Assembly (NCBI GenBank): GCA_023229575.1
Contig: JALNYZ010000006.1
Coordinates: 124,001-188,000 of the forward strand
DNA from: Prolixibacteraceae bacterium
Lineage (GTDB): Bacteria > Bacteroidota > Bacteroidia > Bacteroidales > Prolixibacteraceae
DNA length: 64,000 nt
Direction: 5' to 3'
Numbering within the stretch: the first letter of the stretch is position 1; the number at the start of each line of letters is the position of its first letter. The notes below the pieces were generated by a model. It saw nothing but the letters and a program-made list of their open reading frames with translations. It was not told where the DNA came from and made no database searches. Made by a program: the position numbers and the translations under genes. This document shows positions 18,117 through 24,406 of this stretch, piece by piece.

Positions 18117-18170
18117 CTGTGGACGGATTTGATTGATTGCAACCACGGAAAAAAATGCTAAAACAAAGTG
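18117..18170 (+). promoter_or_regulatory. Candidate SAM-II-like riboswitch in the metK leader
   Basis: CTGTGG (18117-18122) pairs with CCACGG (18143-18148). The loop has GGATTTG...TTGCAA, and an A-rich linker leads to ATGCTAAAAC. This layout (GC-rich P1, loop with GATTT and TTGCA, then A-rich joiner and GCTAAA) resembles the SAM-II (metA) riboswitch as I remember it. Its position before S-adenosylmethionine synthetase is functionally apt. A second pairing, GACGGAT (18122-18128) with ATCCGTC (18212-18218), would compete with the fold. The predicted pseudoknot is short, so this is inference. Confidence 0.5.
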
Positions 18171-18250
18171 TGTTAAATTCCCCTTCAATCATCCATCCCA
18201 CTAAGTTTTACATCCGTCGCCTTAAAAAAGTGACTTAATAATTTTAAACT

Positions 18251-19507
18251 ATGGGATATCTATTTACTTCAGAATCAGTATCGGAAGGTCATCCTGACAA
18301 AGTTGCCGATCAGATTTCAGATGCGGTATTGGATGCATTCCTTGCATACGATCCTAAATCAAAAGTGGCCTGCGAAACGATGGTCACGACCGGACAAGTG
18401 ATTCTGGCCGGCGAAATCAAATCAGAAACCTACGTGGATGTCCGCGAAGTGGCCAGAAAGGTCATCAACAAAATCGGCTATACAAAAGCGGAGTACCAGT
18501 TCGACGGCGACTCTTGCGGCGTTTTAACCGCACTCCACGAGCAATCTCCCGACATCAACCGTGGCGTAGAACGTAGCGAGCTGGAGAACCAGGGAGCCGG
18601 CGATCAGGGAATGATGTTCGGCTACGCTTGCAGTGAGACCGATAACTTTATGCCACTACCGCTGGAACTTGCCCATGCGTTGCTCAAAGAGCTGGCAAAA
18701 ATCCGCAAAGCCGGCAATGTAATGAAATACCTACGCCCGGACGCAAAATCGCAGGTAACCATCGAATACGATGACAATAACCAGGCCATAAAAGTTCACA
18801 CCATCGTGATCTCAACCCAACACGACGATTTCGATGAAGATGATGTCAGAATGCTTGCCAAAATCAAGGATGACGTTCAAAACATCCTGATCCCAGCGAC
18901 CAAAGCTGCGCTTCCTGTTCGTTTGCAAAAACTCTTCGAACCAGGCTATATTTTGCACGTCAATCCTACCGGGAAGTTCGTTATCGGCGGACCGCACGGC
19001 GACAGCGGACTTACGGGGCGTAAAATTATAGTTGACACATACGGAGGACGTGGTGCCCACGGAGGCGGTGCATTCTCGGGCAAAGATCCATCAAAAGTCG
19101 ACCGTTCTGCCGCTTATGCAGCCCGCCACATCGCTAAAAATATAGTTGCGGCTGGTGTCGCAGGGGAAATTCTGGTCCAACTTGCCTATGCCATTGGCGT
19201 TGCGCAGCCAGTCAATATCTATGTAAATACCTATGGCTCTGCCAAGGTAAACCTACACGACAACGAAATAGCCGACAAAATCTCGGCCCTGTTCGACCTT
19301 CGCCCCTATGCCATAGAGCAGCGTTTGAAACTCCGTAATCCGATTTATGAAGATAGTGCATCGTATGGTCACATGGGGCGTACCCCTCGCATGGTAACCA
19401 AAAAATTCGAATCGGCCTATTTCGGCAATATCGAAAAAGAGGTTGAGTTGTTTACCTGGGAAAAACTCGATTACGTCGAAAAGATCAAATCCACATTCGG
19501 AATATAA
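18251..19507 (+). CDS. metK: S-adenosylmethionine synthetase
   Basis: 418 residues. Diagnostic motifs are SEGHPDKVADQISDA at the N-terminus, GDQGMMFGYA in the first third, and the P-loop-like GGGAFSGKDPSKVDRSAAY. It makes SAM from methionine and ATP. The gene is monocistronic: a promoter and structured leader precede it, and a strong terminator follows. Confidence 0.97.
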   Translation: MGYLFTSESVSEGHPDKVADQISDAVLDAFLAYDPKSKVACETMVTTGQVILAGEIKSETYVDVREVARKVINKIGYTKAEYQFDGDSCGVLTALHEQSPDINRGVERSELENQGAGDQGMMFGYACSETDNFMPLPLELAHALLKELAKIRKAGNVMKYLRPDAKSQVTIEYDDNNQAIKVHTIVISTQHDDFDEDDVRMLAKIKDDVQNILIPATKAALPVRLQKLFEPGYILHVNPTGKFVIGGPHGDSGLTGRKIIVDTYGGRGAHGGGAFSGKDPSKVDRSAAYAARHIAKNIVAAGVAGEILVQLAYAIGVAQPVNIYVNTYGSAKVNLHDNEIADKISALFDLRPYAIEQRLKLRNPIYEDSASYGHMGRTPRMVTKKFESAYFGNIEKEVELFTWEKLDYVEKIKSTFGI

Positions 19508-19532
19508 GAGATTGATTATCTATTTAAAAGAG

Positions 19533-19570
19533 GTCCCGCCGCATTGGTTTGCAGCGGGACTTTTCTTTTT
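19533..19570 (+). terminator. Rho-independent terminator after metK
   Basis: GTCCCGC (19533-19539) pairs with GCGGGAC (19554-19560), followed by TTTTCTTTTT. Confidence 0.88.
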
Positions 19571-19604
19571 GATCCCTTCTTTTTCTCCTTTTTTTGCCGT
19601 AACT

Positions 19605-19673
19605 TATGGTATTAAACTATCTGTTCAAGATAGATTGAGGTCACAAATTGTGACCTCAAACAAAAAGGGATAA
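19605..19673 (+). pseudogene. Remnant of an ORF6N-domain gene
   Basis: This stretch encodes about 22 residues, YGIKLSVQDRLRSQIVTSNK and two more, then a stop. The segment LRSQIVTSN aligns with LISQIVISN in the complete ORF6N gene immediately downstream, and the preceding residues align weakly with its FELTRAEWDG. No further homology is seen upstream. It is either a fragment of a second ORF6N gene or a DNA element copied from one, since the coding similarity coincides with a palindrome. Confidence 0.5.
19635..19659. repeat. 25-bp palindrome upstream of the ORF6N gene
   Basis: TTGAGGTCACAA, a central A, then TTGTGACCTCAA: 12-nt arms, perfect. The core TCACAAATTGTGA is identical to the core of the palindrome inside the ORF6N gene, but the flanking bases differ and still pair. 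Confidence 0.92.
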
Positions 19674-19708
19674 TAAAAAATACCAAATCCAATTTAGACA
19701 TCTAAAAA

Positions 19709-20212
19709 ATGGAACTGCAATTGATTCAAGACAAGATTCATGAGTTCAGAGGGCAAAGAGTGATGATGGATTACGACCTGGCTGAAATGTATGGAGTAGA
19801 TACTAGAAGTTTAAAACAGGCGGTTAAAAGAAATGAAAGCCGCTTCCCTCCGGATTTCATGTTTGAATTAACCCGTGCTGAATGGGACGGTTTGATATCA
19901 CAAATTGTGATATCAAACCGTGGAGGTAACAGGTTCCTTCCCTATGCATTTACGGAACAAGGTGTTGCAATGCTCTCTAGTGTCCTGCGTAGCGAAAAAG
20001 CCATTGAAATCAACATCCAGATCATCAGGGCTTTTATACTCATCCGTCAAAACACATTGCTATTTGCAGAGATCAATCAAAAATTGGAAAATTTTATGAT
20101 TGATACCAACCTTCAGTTTAATGAAATCTACCAGGCTTTGCAGGAATTGGCCATTAAAAAGGCAACTCCACGAAAAGCAGTTGGTTTCCTGGCCATAGGA
20201 AAAGAGGCTTGA
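19709..20212 (+). CDS. ORF6N-domain DNA-binding protein
   Basis: 167 residues. The ORF6N domain occupies about residues 5-95 (FRGQRVMMDYDLAEMYGV, FPPDFMFELT, FLPYAFTEQGVAMLSS), followed by a short helical C-terminus. ORF6N/KilA-N proteins are phage- and plasmid-related regulators and are common as solitary accessory genes in Bacteroidota. Residues about 60-71 (DGLISQIVISNR) are encoded by a 35-bp palindrome. The gene may bind its own palindrome or the upstream copy, but that is speculation. Confidence 0.85.
   Translation: MELQLIQDKIHEFRGQRVMMDYDLAEMYGVDTRSLKQAVKRNESRFPPDFMFELTRAEWDGLISQIVISNRGGNRFLPYAFTEQGVAMLSSVLRSEKAIEINIQIIRAFILIRQNTLLFAEINQKLENFMIDTNLQFNEIYQALQELAIKKATPRKAVGFLAIGKEA
19887..19921. 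repeat. 35-bp palindrome inside the ORF6N gene
   Basis: Perfect 17-nt arms around a central A at 19904: ACGGTTTGATATCACAA on the left and TTGTGATATCAAACCGT on the right. It lies wholly within coding sequence. The core is shared with 19635-19659. Confidence 0.95.
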
Positions 20213-20226
20213 ACCTAGGACATTCC

Positions 20227-20292
20227 CCCTTCGACTTCGCTCAGGGACCGGTGACTTTTCAACCATTTTAAACATCATAAACATTTCAAACA
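20227..20292 (+). repeat. 66-bp leader repeat, copy 2
   Basis: Same 66-nt element as 11289-11354 (three differences by eye), here ending 6 nt before the comF ATG. Confidence 0.85.
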
Positions 20293-20298
20293 ATTTCT

Positions 20299-20979
20299 AT
20301 GCTCCTCGACGATCTCCTCTCCCTCTTCTACCCCAACCTCTGTGCAGGCTGCCATATAGCACTGATGCGGGGTGAAGGGATCCTTTGTCTTGGCTGTCTG
20401 GCCGACCTTCCCAAAACCGGATTCGAAAAAATAGAAGATAATCAGGTCGCCAGACTATTTTGGGGCAGGGCAAATATAAAAATGGCTACCTCATTTTGTA
20501 CGTTCGACAAAGGTGGGATCATGCAACATCTCATGCATCAATTAAAATATCAGGGCAGGAAAGATATTGGAGAAAAACTTGGGTTTTTGATGGGAACCGA
20601 TCTGGCCAATTCGCCACCCTTCCACGGAATTGAATTGATCCTGCCTGTCCCACTTCATCCCAAACGCCAACACAAAAGAGGGTACAATCAAAGCGCGGTA
20701 GTAGGAAAAGGAGTTGCCGATGCCATGGGGGTTCCTTTCATCGAAAATGTACTGGTTCGCAACCGCTATTCCAATACCCAAACCAACAAGGGAAGATTTG
20801 AACGATGGGAAAATGTTAAGGAGCTTTTTGGGGTCAGAAATCCTGAAATACTGGAGGGCAAACATATTCTTTTGGTCGACGATGTTGTCACGACCGGTTC
20901 AACGCTGGAAGCCTGTGCGCAAGTTCTATTGAAAATACCAGGTACCAAAGTCAGTATCGCGACTCTAGCATGCGCGTAA
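20299..20979 (+). CDS. ComF-family phosphoribosyltransferase-like protein
   Basis: 226 residues. The N-terminal zinc-finger-like cysteines (CAGC, CLGC) and the C-terminal PRPP-binding loop ILLVDDVVTTGSTL are characteristic. LPVPLHPKRQHKRGYNQS is a family hallmark. ComF is tied to DNA uptake in naturally competent bacteria, but in Bacteroidota its role is not established. Preceded by the 66-bp leader repeat. Confidence 0.9.
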   Translation: MLLDDLLSLFYPNLCAGCHIALMRGEGILCLGCLADLPKTGFEKIEDNQVARLFWGRANIKMATSFCTFDKGGIMQHLMHQLKYQGRKDIGEKLGFLMGTDLANSPPFHGIELILPVPLHPKRQHKRGYNQSAVVGKGVADAMGVPFIENVLVRNRYSNTQTNKGRFERWENVKELFGVRNPEILEGKHILLVDDVVTTGSTLEACAQVLLKIPGTKVSIATLACA

Positions 20980-21112
20980 GAATAACACAGAGAGACATAG
21001 AGAAAGCCAGTAAAATAAACAGATCACAGAGAAGTGACGATTGACAGAAAGATCACAAGGACAAAATCATAATTCAAAAAATAGCCATCCATCTGTAGTT
21101 GAATACATTAAA

Positions 21113-21195
21113 GATCATATAAATCTTATTTCCTTATCAATCTTAGTAGAACTCACGATCCCACTTGAAACCCCAATCTTATTATCTTATTAATT
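21113..21195. mobile_element. Half copy of the TTAGTAGA MITE family
   Basis: Starts GATCATATAAATCTTATTT, the same 19 bases as the left end of the element at 29391, continues with AATCTTAGTAGA and then CCCCAATCTTATTATCTTATT. The matching right half is missing; the sequence runs directly into the ubiX stop region. Confidence 0.65.
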
Positions 21196-21200
21196 ACTAA

Positions 21201-21788
21201 TTATTCTGCGAACCTCTGTGTCCCAAAATCTCCCCATTGGAACCCTGTATTCTCAATCCCAGCCAAATCCAAAACCCTGTTAACCACTGTATCCACCAAT
21301 TCGTCGATGTTAGCAGGTAAACTGTAGAAAGAGGGCGTAGCGGGCATTACAATAGCCCCGGCTTCGGTAAGGGTCACCATATTGCGTAGGTGAATCAAAT
21401 TATAAGGTGCCTCTCGCGGTACTACAATCAATCGTCCACGCTCCTTCAGGATCACATCAGCAGCCCTGGTGATCAGATCATCGGAGACCCCCGTTGCAAT
21501 CCTGCCCAAAGTACCCGTCGAACAGGGGATAATCACCATCGTATCATAACCGGCCGACCCTGAAGCAAAAGGGGCATAGAAATCATGCGAATCAAAGACA
21601 TTAAAGGGCATGCTATTCACATCAAAACGCTCCTTCAACTCATATTCCCAAATATCCATGGCATTCTTGGAGAAGACTAAAGAACAATTTTCGATTGGGG
21701 TCGAAGACGATTTCAGCTTCTCCAAAAATCTTTTGGCATAAATTGAACCACTGGCCCCCGTAACGGCAACAACAATTTTCCTTCCCAT
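21201..21788 (-). CDS. ubiX: UbiX-family flavin prenyltransferase
   Basis: 195 residues, full length. VAVTGASGSIYAKRFLEKL at the N-terminus, PCSTGTLGRIATGVSDDLI in the middle and VPREAPYNLIHLRNM match UbiX/Pad1. It makes prenylated FMN for UbiD-type decarboxylases. No ubiD is nearby. It follows the DUF5618 gene with an 11-bp gap, so they are probably co-transcribed. Confidence 0.93.
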   Translation of the reverse strand: MGRKIVVAVTGASGSIYAKRFLEKLKSSSTPIENCSLVFSKNAMDIWEYELKERFDVNSMPFNVFDSHDFYAPFASGSAGYDTMVIIPCSTGTLGRIATGVSDDLITRAADVILKERGRLIVVPREAPYNLIHLRNMVTLTEAGAIVMPATPSFYSLPANIDELVDTVVNRVLDLAGIENTGFQWGDFGTQRFAE

Positions 21789-21799
21789 GTATCCATTAT

Positions 21800-22207
21800 T
21801 TAAGCCGCCGGTTTAATTTTATCTATAATCAAATAAGCTGATTTAAAACCTGAACTAATCGTATCAACCGAAACATTCCCGTCATAATAACCATCCAAAT
21901 GCAAGGTCATGTAAGCGTTGTTCAGGTATTGCATTAATTTTCGGTCAATTTTCGAAATATTTTCACGATAATATTCTATAGACTTTCGACCCTTTTGCCT
22001 TTTCACCTCCTTCAGCAACAAATAACAATCAAGGGCCTTAAGAACTGCGCAATATGCAATCCCGCAAGCTGTTTTTACATATTTATCATCTTTGTACAGA
22101 TCATCTTCCTTCCCGGCTTTTATTAAAGTCTCTTTGGCATTATCCATATAACGAATAGCCTCAACGTAATATTCGCCTCTTATCTTATCCTGATCTGTAG
22201 TACCCAT
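21800..22207 (-). CDS. DUF5618-like protein
   Basis: 135 residues, all helical in appearance. AIRYMDNAKETL, DDKYVKTACGIAYCAVLKAL and GRKSIEYYRENISKIDRKL resemble the DUF5618 family of small Bacteroidota proteins. Function unknown; the helical HEPN-like feel is only an impression. A TAnnTTTG box lies just upstream on the minus strand. Confidence 0.72.
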   Translation of the reverse strand: MGTTDQDKIRGEYYVEAIRYMDNAKETLIKAGKEDDLYKDDKYVKTACGIAYCAVLKALDCYLLLKEVKRQKGRKSIEYYRENISKIDRKLMQYLNNAYMTLHLDGYYDGNVSVDTISSGFKSAYLIIDKIKPAA

Positions 22208-22222
22208 AAAGCTAAATTTTTA

Positions 22223-22230
22223 CAAAGTTA
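22223..22230 (-). promoter_or_regulatory. Candidate -7 box for the DUF5618-ubiX pair
   Basis: Minus-strand TAACTTTG fits TAnnTTTG, 15 nt before the ATG. The -33 box is unclear. Confidence 0.4.
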
Positions 22231-22337
22231 CAATTTTAAAATAGATGTGTACAGCTCCAATTATGTTTTAAGGGATCAGAATCCCTCTCTTTCAAAAGCT
22301 GAACAAACAATAACTAAGATACCAAAAAAAAATTACG

Positions 22338-22365
22338 GTACAGACGTTGCATGCAACGTCTCCTC
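22338..22365. repeat. REP palindrome a
   Basis: Imperfect 28-nt palindrome around AGACGTTGCATGCAACGTCT, upstream of the transposase remnant. Part of the GTAGAGACG family of this window. Confidence 0.85.
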
Positions 22366-22388
22366 CACGGCCTGCGCACATCCTCATA

Positions 22389-22412
22389 AAGACGTTCATG
22401 CAACGTCTCTAC
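22389..22412. repeat. REP palindrome b
   Basis: Second copy 23 nt after the first, with a one-base deletion in the left arm (AGACGTTCATGC) and an intact right arm GCAACGTCTCTAC. The pair forms a small BIME-like cluster next to the transposase gene. Confidence 0.82.
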
Positions 22413-22498
22413 TAACCTAACCCCTTAATCATGATTTTCTAAAATCAATGCCCCAAAAATTCGCTTTTCATCTCAAAATGCGGTAAATTGAATAAACA

Positions 22499-23007
22499 AT
22501 GTCAGAAAAATTCAAAGATATTTACCGCATTCCGTCTGCACGGGCAACATGGTGGGATTACAGCCACAAAGGCCTGTATTTCGTAACGATTTGCACCTAC
22601 CGAATGGACCGTTGTCTAGGTCACATTAGGAACAAGGAAATGCATTTATCCGATATCGGAAAAATTGCCGAAATATTTTGGACTGAGATTCCTGAACATT
22701 TTCCATTCGTCAAATTGCATGCATGGACCATCATGCCAAACCATGTGCATGGCATCATTGAAATTTTGGCGGATGAACGTGCAGAAATATGGCAGCCATT
22801 TCCCCTCCCAAAGGGTCGTTGGGTTCTATCATCAGATCATACAAATGCACCGTTTCAAAACAAGCGCATATATCCCATCCACAATTTGAATGGCATGAGC
22901 GCTTCTACGATAGTATCATCAAGGATATTCCATCCTATCAACGTATCGAAGCCTATATCCGAAATAATGTACGCAATTGGGAGGATGATATTCTAATTGG
23001 GGAATAA
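22499..23007 (+). pseudogene. Frameshifted REP-associated tyrosine transposase (RAYT, IS200-like)
   Basis: The first frame (22499 to about 22790) encodes the Y1-transposase N-terminal half with YFVTICTY and the metal-binding MPNHVHGII (His-x-His). Homology then continues in another frame to 23007 (SPPKGSLGSIIRSYK...FYDSIIKDIPSYQRIEAYIRN), which holds the likely catalytic Tyr. The net shift is equivalent to one lost base near 22780-22800. REP palindromes flank the gene on both sides, the usual RAYT context. Inactive unless the shift is a sequencing error or programmed. Confidence 0.85.
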
Positions 23008-23041
23008 TTTGCCTGATTCGCACTCAATCATCGCGCCTCCC

Positions 23042-23073
23042 CGGTAGAGACGTTGCATGCAACGTCTCTACCG
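23042..23073. repeat. REP palindrome c
   Basis: Perfect 32-nt palindrome: CGGTAGAGACGTTGCA and its complement. Lies 34 bp after the transposase remnant and begins the ~96-bp block duplicated at 24296. Confidence 0.92.
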
Positions 23074-23143
23074 CCTCGCCCCTCAAGCCACAGGGCAAAA
23101 AAAACCTCCCCGAAGGGAGGTTTTAAATAGAAAACTATCGATT
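23048..23143. repeat. Duplicated REP-terminator block, copy 1
   Basis: From AGACGTTGCATGC through CTATCGATT this block is essentially identical to 24296-24392, differing by one A in a homopolymer. Each copy sits at the 3' end of a reverse-strand lipoprotein-type reading frame. Confidence 0.88.
23098..23125 (-). terminator. Terminator of the decayed lipoprotein gene
   Basis: AAAACCTCCC (23101-23110) pairs with GGGAGGTTTT (23115-23124). Flanked by A-run and T-run, so it can work in both directions. Confidence 0.85.
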
Positions 23144-23156
23144 TGATAAATGTCAA

Positions 23157-23440
23157 TTATTGAATAAGATTTACTTCAGCATTATTTACAGCAGAACCAG
23201 CTGCTGCAGTATTAATACCTGCAGTTGCATCAATAATAGTTTGGTTTGGAGCAACAGGCCAAAGTTGATGCAGCATTGTTGGTAGCCATCAATGAGCTAA
23301 GACTTTGGCTTCCTGCAGTTGCTGGATCAGCGTCCTTAAGATCAATCGAAACAGCAATATTTGTTCCTGAGGAACCAAAACCACCACTAGCAACTGAACT
23401 GTAAGCTTTAGCAACTAAAGCCTTAAACGTACATTATCGT
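23157..23440 (-). pseudogene. C-terminal remnant of a paralogue of the giant coiled-coil lipoprotein
   Basis: On the minus strand this encodes a segment with KALVAKAYSSVASGG..., then, after a one-base frameshift, APNQTIIDATAGIN...NAEVNLIQ and a stop at 23157. The end resembles the last 60 residues of the 24407 gene (LAKLKAYMNLATGASGY, ANGIDVATELAILQP), and the same terminator and REP block follow both. The 5' part is gone, replaced by the PIN toxin gene 6 bp away. Confidence 0.72.
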
Positions 23441-23445
23441 CCATT

Positions 23446-23850
23446 TTAGATTAGCTTTTCAAATTCCGATGGGGTAATAATCCTGGTACCCTTGTATTCC
23501 ACAAGTTCAAGCAAGTCATTATCTCCTGTAACTAAAAAATCAGCAGAACCAACCGAACAAAGTCCCAGTAAAAAATTGTCCTTTGAATCCCTGCAGATAT
23601 CAGGAATATCTTGAATCTGATACATCAATCCTATTGCTGAAATTAAATTCAAAAAATCAACTACATCATGCTTATCAAAATATTTTTTAAATTTAGGTCG
23701 AGCAGTTACGAGCTTCAATTCCTTGATTAACCGTGCTGTAAGTATCAATTTTACCGATGAATCTGCCAACTTCCCTTTTAATCGCTGTAAACGTTTACCT
23801 ATCAGGAAGCTAATCATCACATTAGTATCGATGACTATTCTAAATACCAT
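23446..23850 (-). CDS. PIN-domain toxin of a type II toxin-antitoxin pair
   Basis: 134 residues from the ATG at 23850 (MVFRIVIDTNVMISFLIG). PIN-domain acidic residues are visible in VIDTN, in CRDSKDNFLL and in TGDNDLLEL. Such proteins are Mg-dependent ribonucleases. The start overlaps the end of the antitoxin gene by 11 bp, indicating coupled translation. A longer in-frame start at 23880 is less likely. Confidence 0.88.
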   Translation of the reverse strand: MVFRIVIDTNVMISFLIGKRLQRLKGKLADSSVKLILTARLIKELKLVTARPKFKKYFDKHDVVDFLNLISAIGLMYQIQDIPDICRDSKDNFLLGLCSVGSADFLVTGDNDLLELVEYKGTRIITPSEFEKLI

Positions 23851-24076
23851 GGGACTTCTGGTAAAGGCTTTTCCGCACAAAATCCGACTCTTCAGCTATT
23901 ACATCTTCAGTCAAATCATTTGTCTTAAATGATTTTAGTAGTCTGGATAAAGTAGAATTTACAGCGTCTTTCTCCAATTCTTTTGAGAGCTTAATTTTCT
24001 CATTGATAGAAAGCTGCCTGACTATCTGTACTATTTGGCTAAATTTCAACTGAACCTGATAATTTAAGGTCTTCAT
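23840..24076 (-). CDS. Antitoxin partner of the PIN toxin
   Basis: 78 residues, helical and charged. The N-terminal part (KFSQIVQIVRQLSINEKIKLSKEL) resembles small antitoxins paired with PIN toxins in Bacteroidota. The 11-bp overlap with the toxin supports the pairing. The family cannot be named with certainty. Confidence 0.75.
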   Translation of the reverse strand: MKTLNYQVQLKFSQIVQIVRQLSINEKIKLSKELEKDAVNSTLSRLLKSFKTNDLTEDVIAEESDFVRKSLYQKSHGI

Positions 24077-24293
24077 CTGTACATCATATTAATATCACAT
24101 AATCTTGAGAGAACCTCAAAGTAAAATATCTTCTTTGATGTGTAACTGCACGCAATGGGTTCGTCTCAAATTTTTATCAAATATAATAAATTCTGCAAAA
24201 AATTATTCAAGACTTGCACACATGCAAAAGACAGCACGTTCACTACAGATGATGCATGATTCAATTCCAGCACAATATACGCGGCGGTGCGGC

Positions 24294-24320
24294 ATAGACG
24301 TTGCATGCAACGTCTCTACC
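24294..24320. repeat. REP palindrome d
   Basis: ATAGACGTTGCATGCAACG followed by TCTCTAC; the left arm lacks two bases relative to the 32-nt perfect copy. Confidence 0.85.
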
Positions 24321-24392
24321 GCCTCGCCCCTCAAGCCACAGGGCAAAAAAAAACCTCCCCGAAGGGAGGTTTTAAATAGAAAACTATCGATT
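24296..24392. repeat. Duplicated REP-terminator block, copy 2
   Basis: Partner of 23048-23143. The near identity contrasts with the diverged coding ends beside the two copies, implying recent duplication or conversion of just this block. Confidence 0.88.
24350..24373 (-). terminator. Terminator of the giant lipoprotein gene
   Basis: AAACCTCCC pairs with GGGAGGTTT around a CGAA tetraloop, 34 bp after the stop on the minus strand. Confidence 0.87.
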
Positions 24393-24406
24393 CAATTTGA
24401 ATGATA

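Larger units (their letters stand above)
24077..24406. other. Intergenic with REP and duplicated block
   Basis: Between the antitoxin and the giant lipoprotein. 24077-24290 shows no gene or motif I can support; the remainder holds a REP copy and the duplicated terminator block. Confidence 0.6.

Noticed and set aside
22499..22996. Transposase treated as an intact 165-residue gene
   Set aside because: The last third of that frame is not homologous to the family, while homology continues in another frame, so it is a frameshifted pseudogene.
24105..24404. 99-codon plus-strand ORF
   Set aside because: Reads through a REP and a terminator that belong to the opposite-strand gene.
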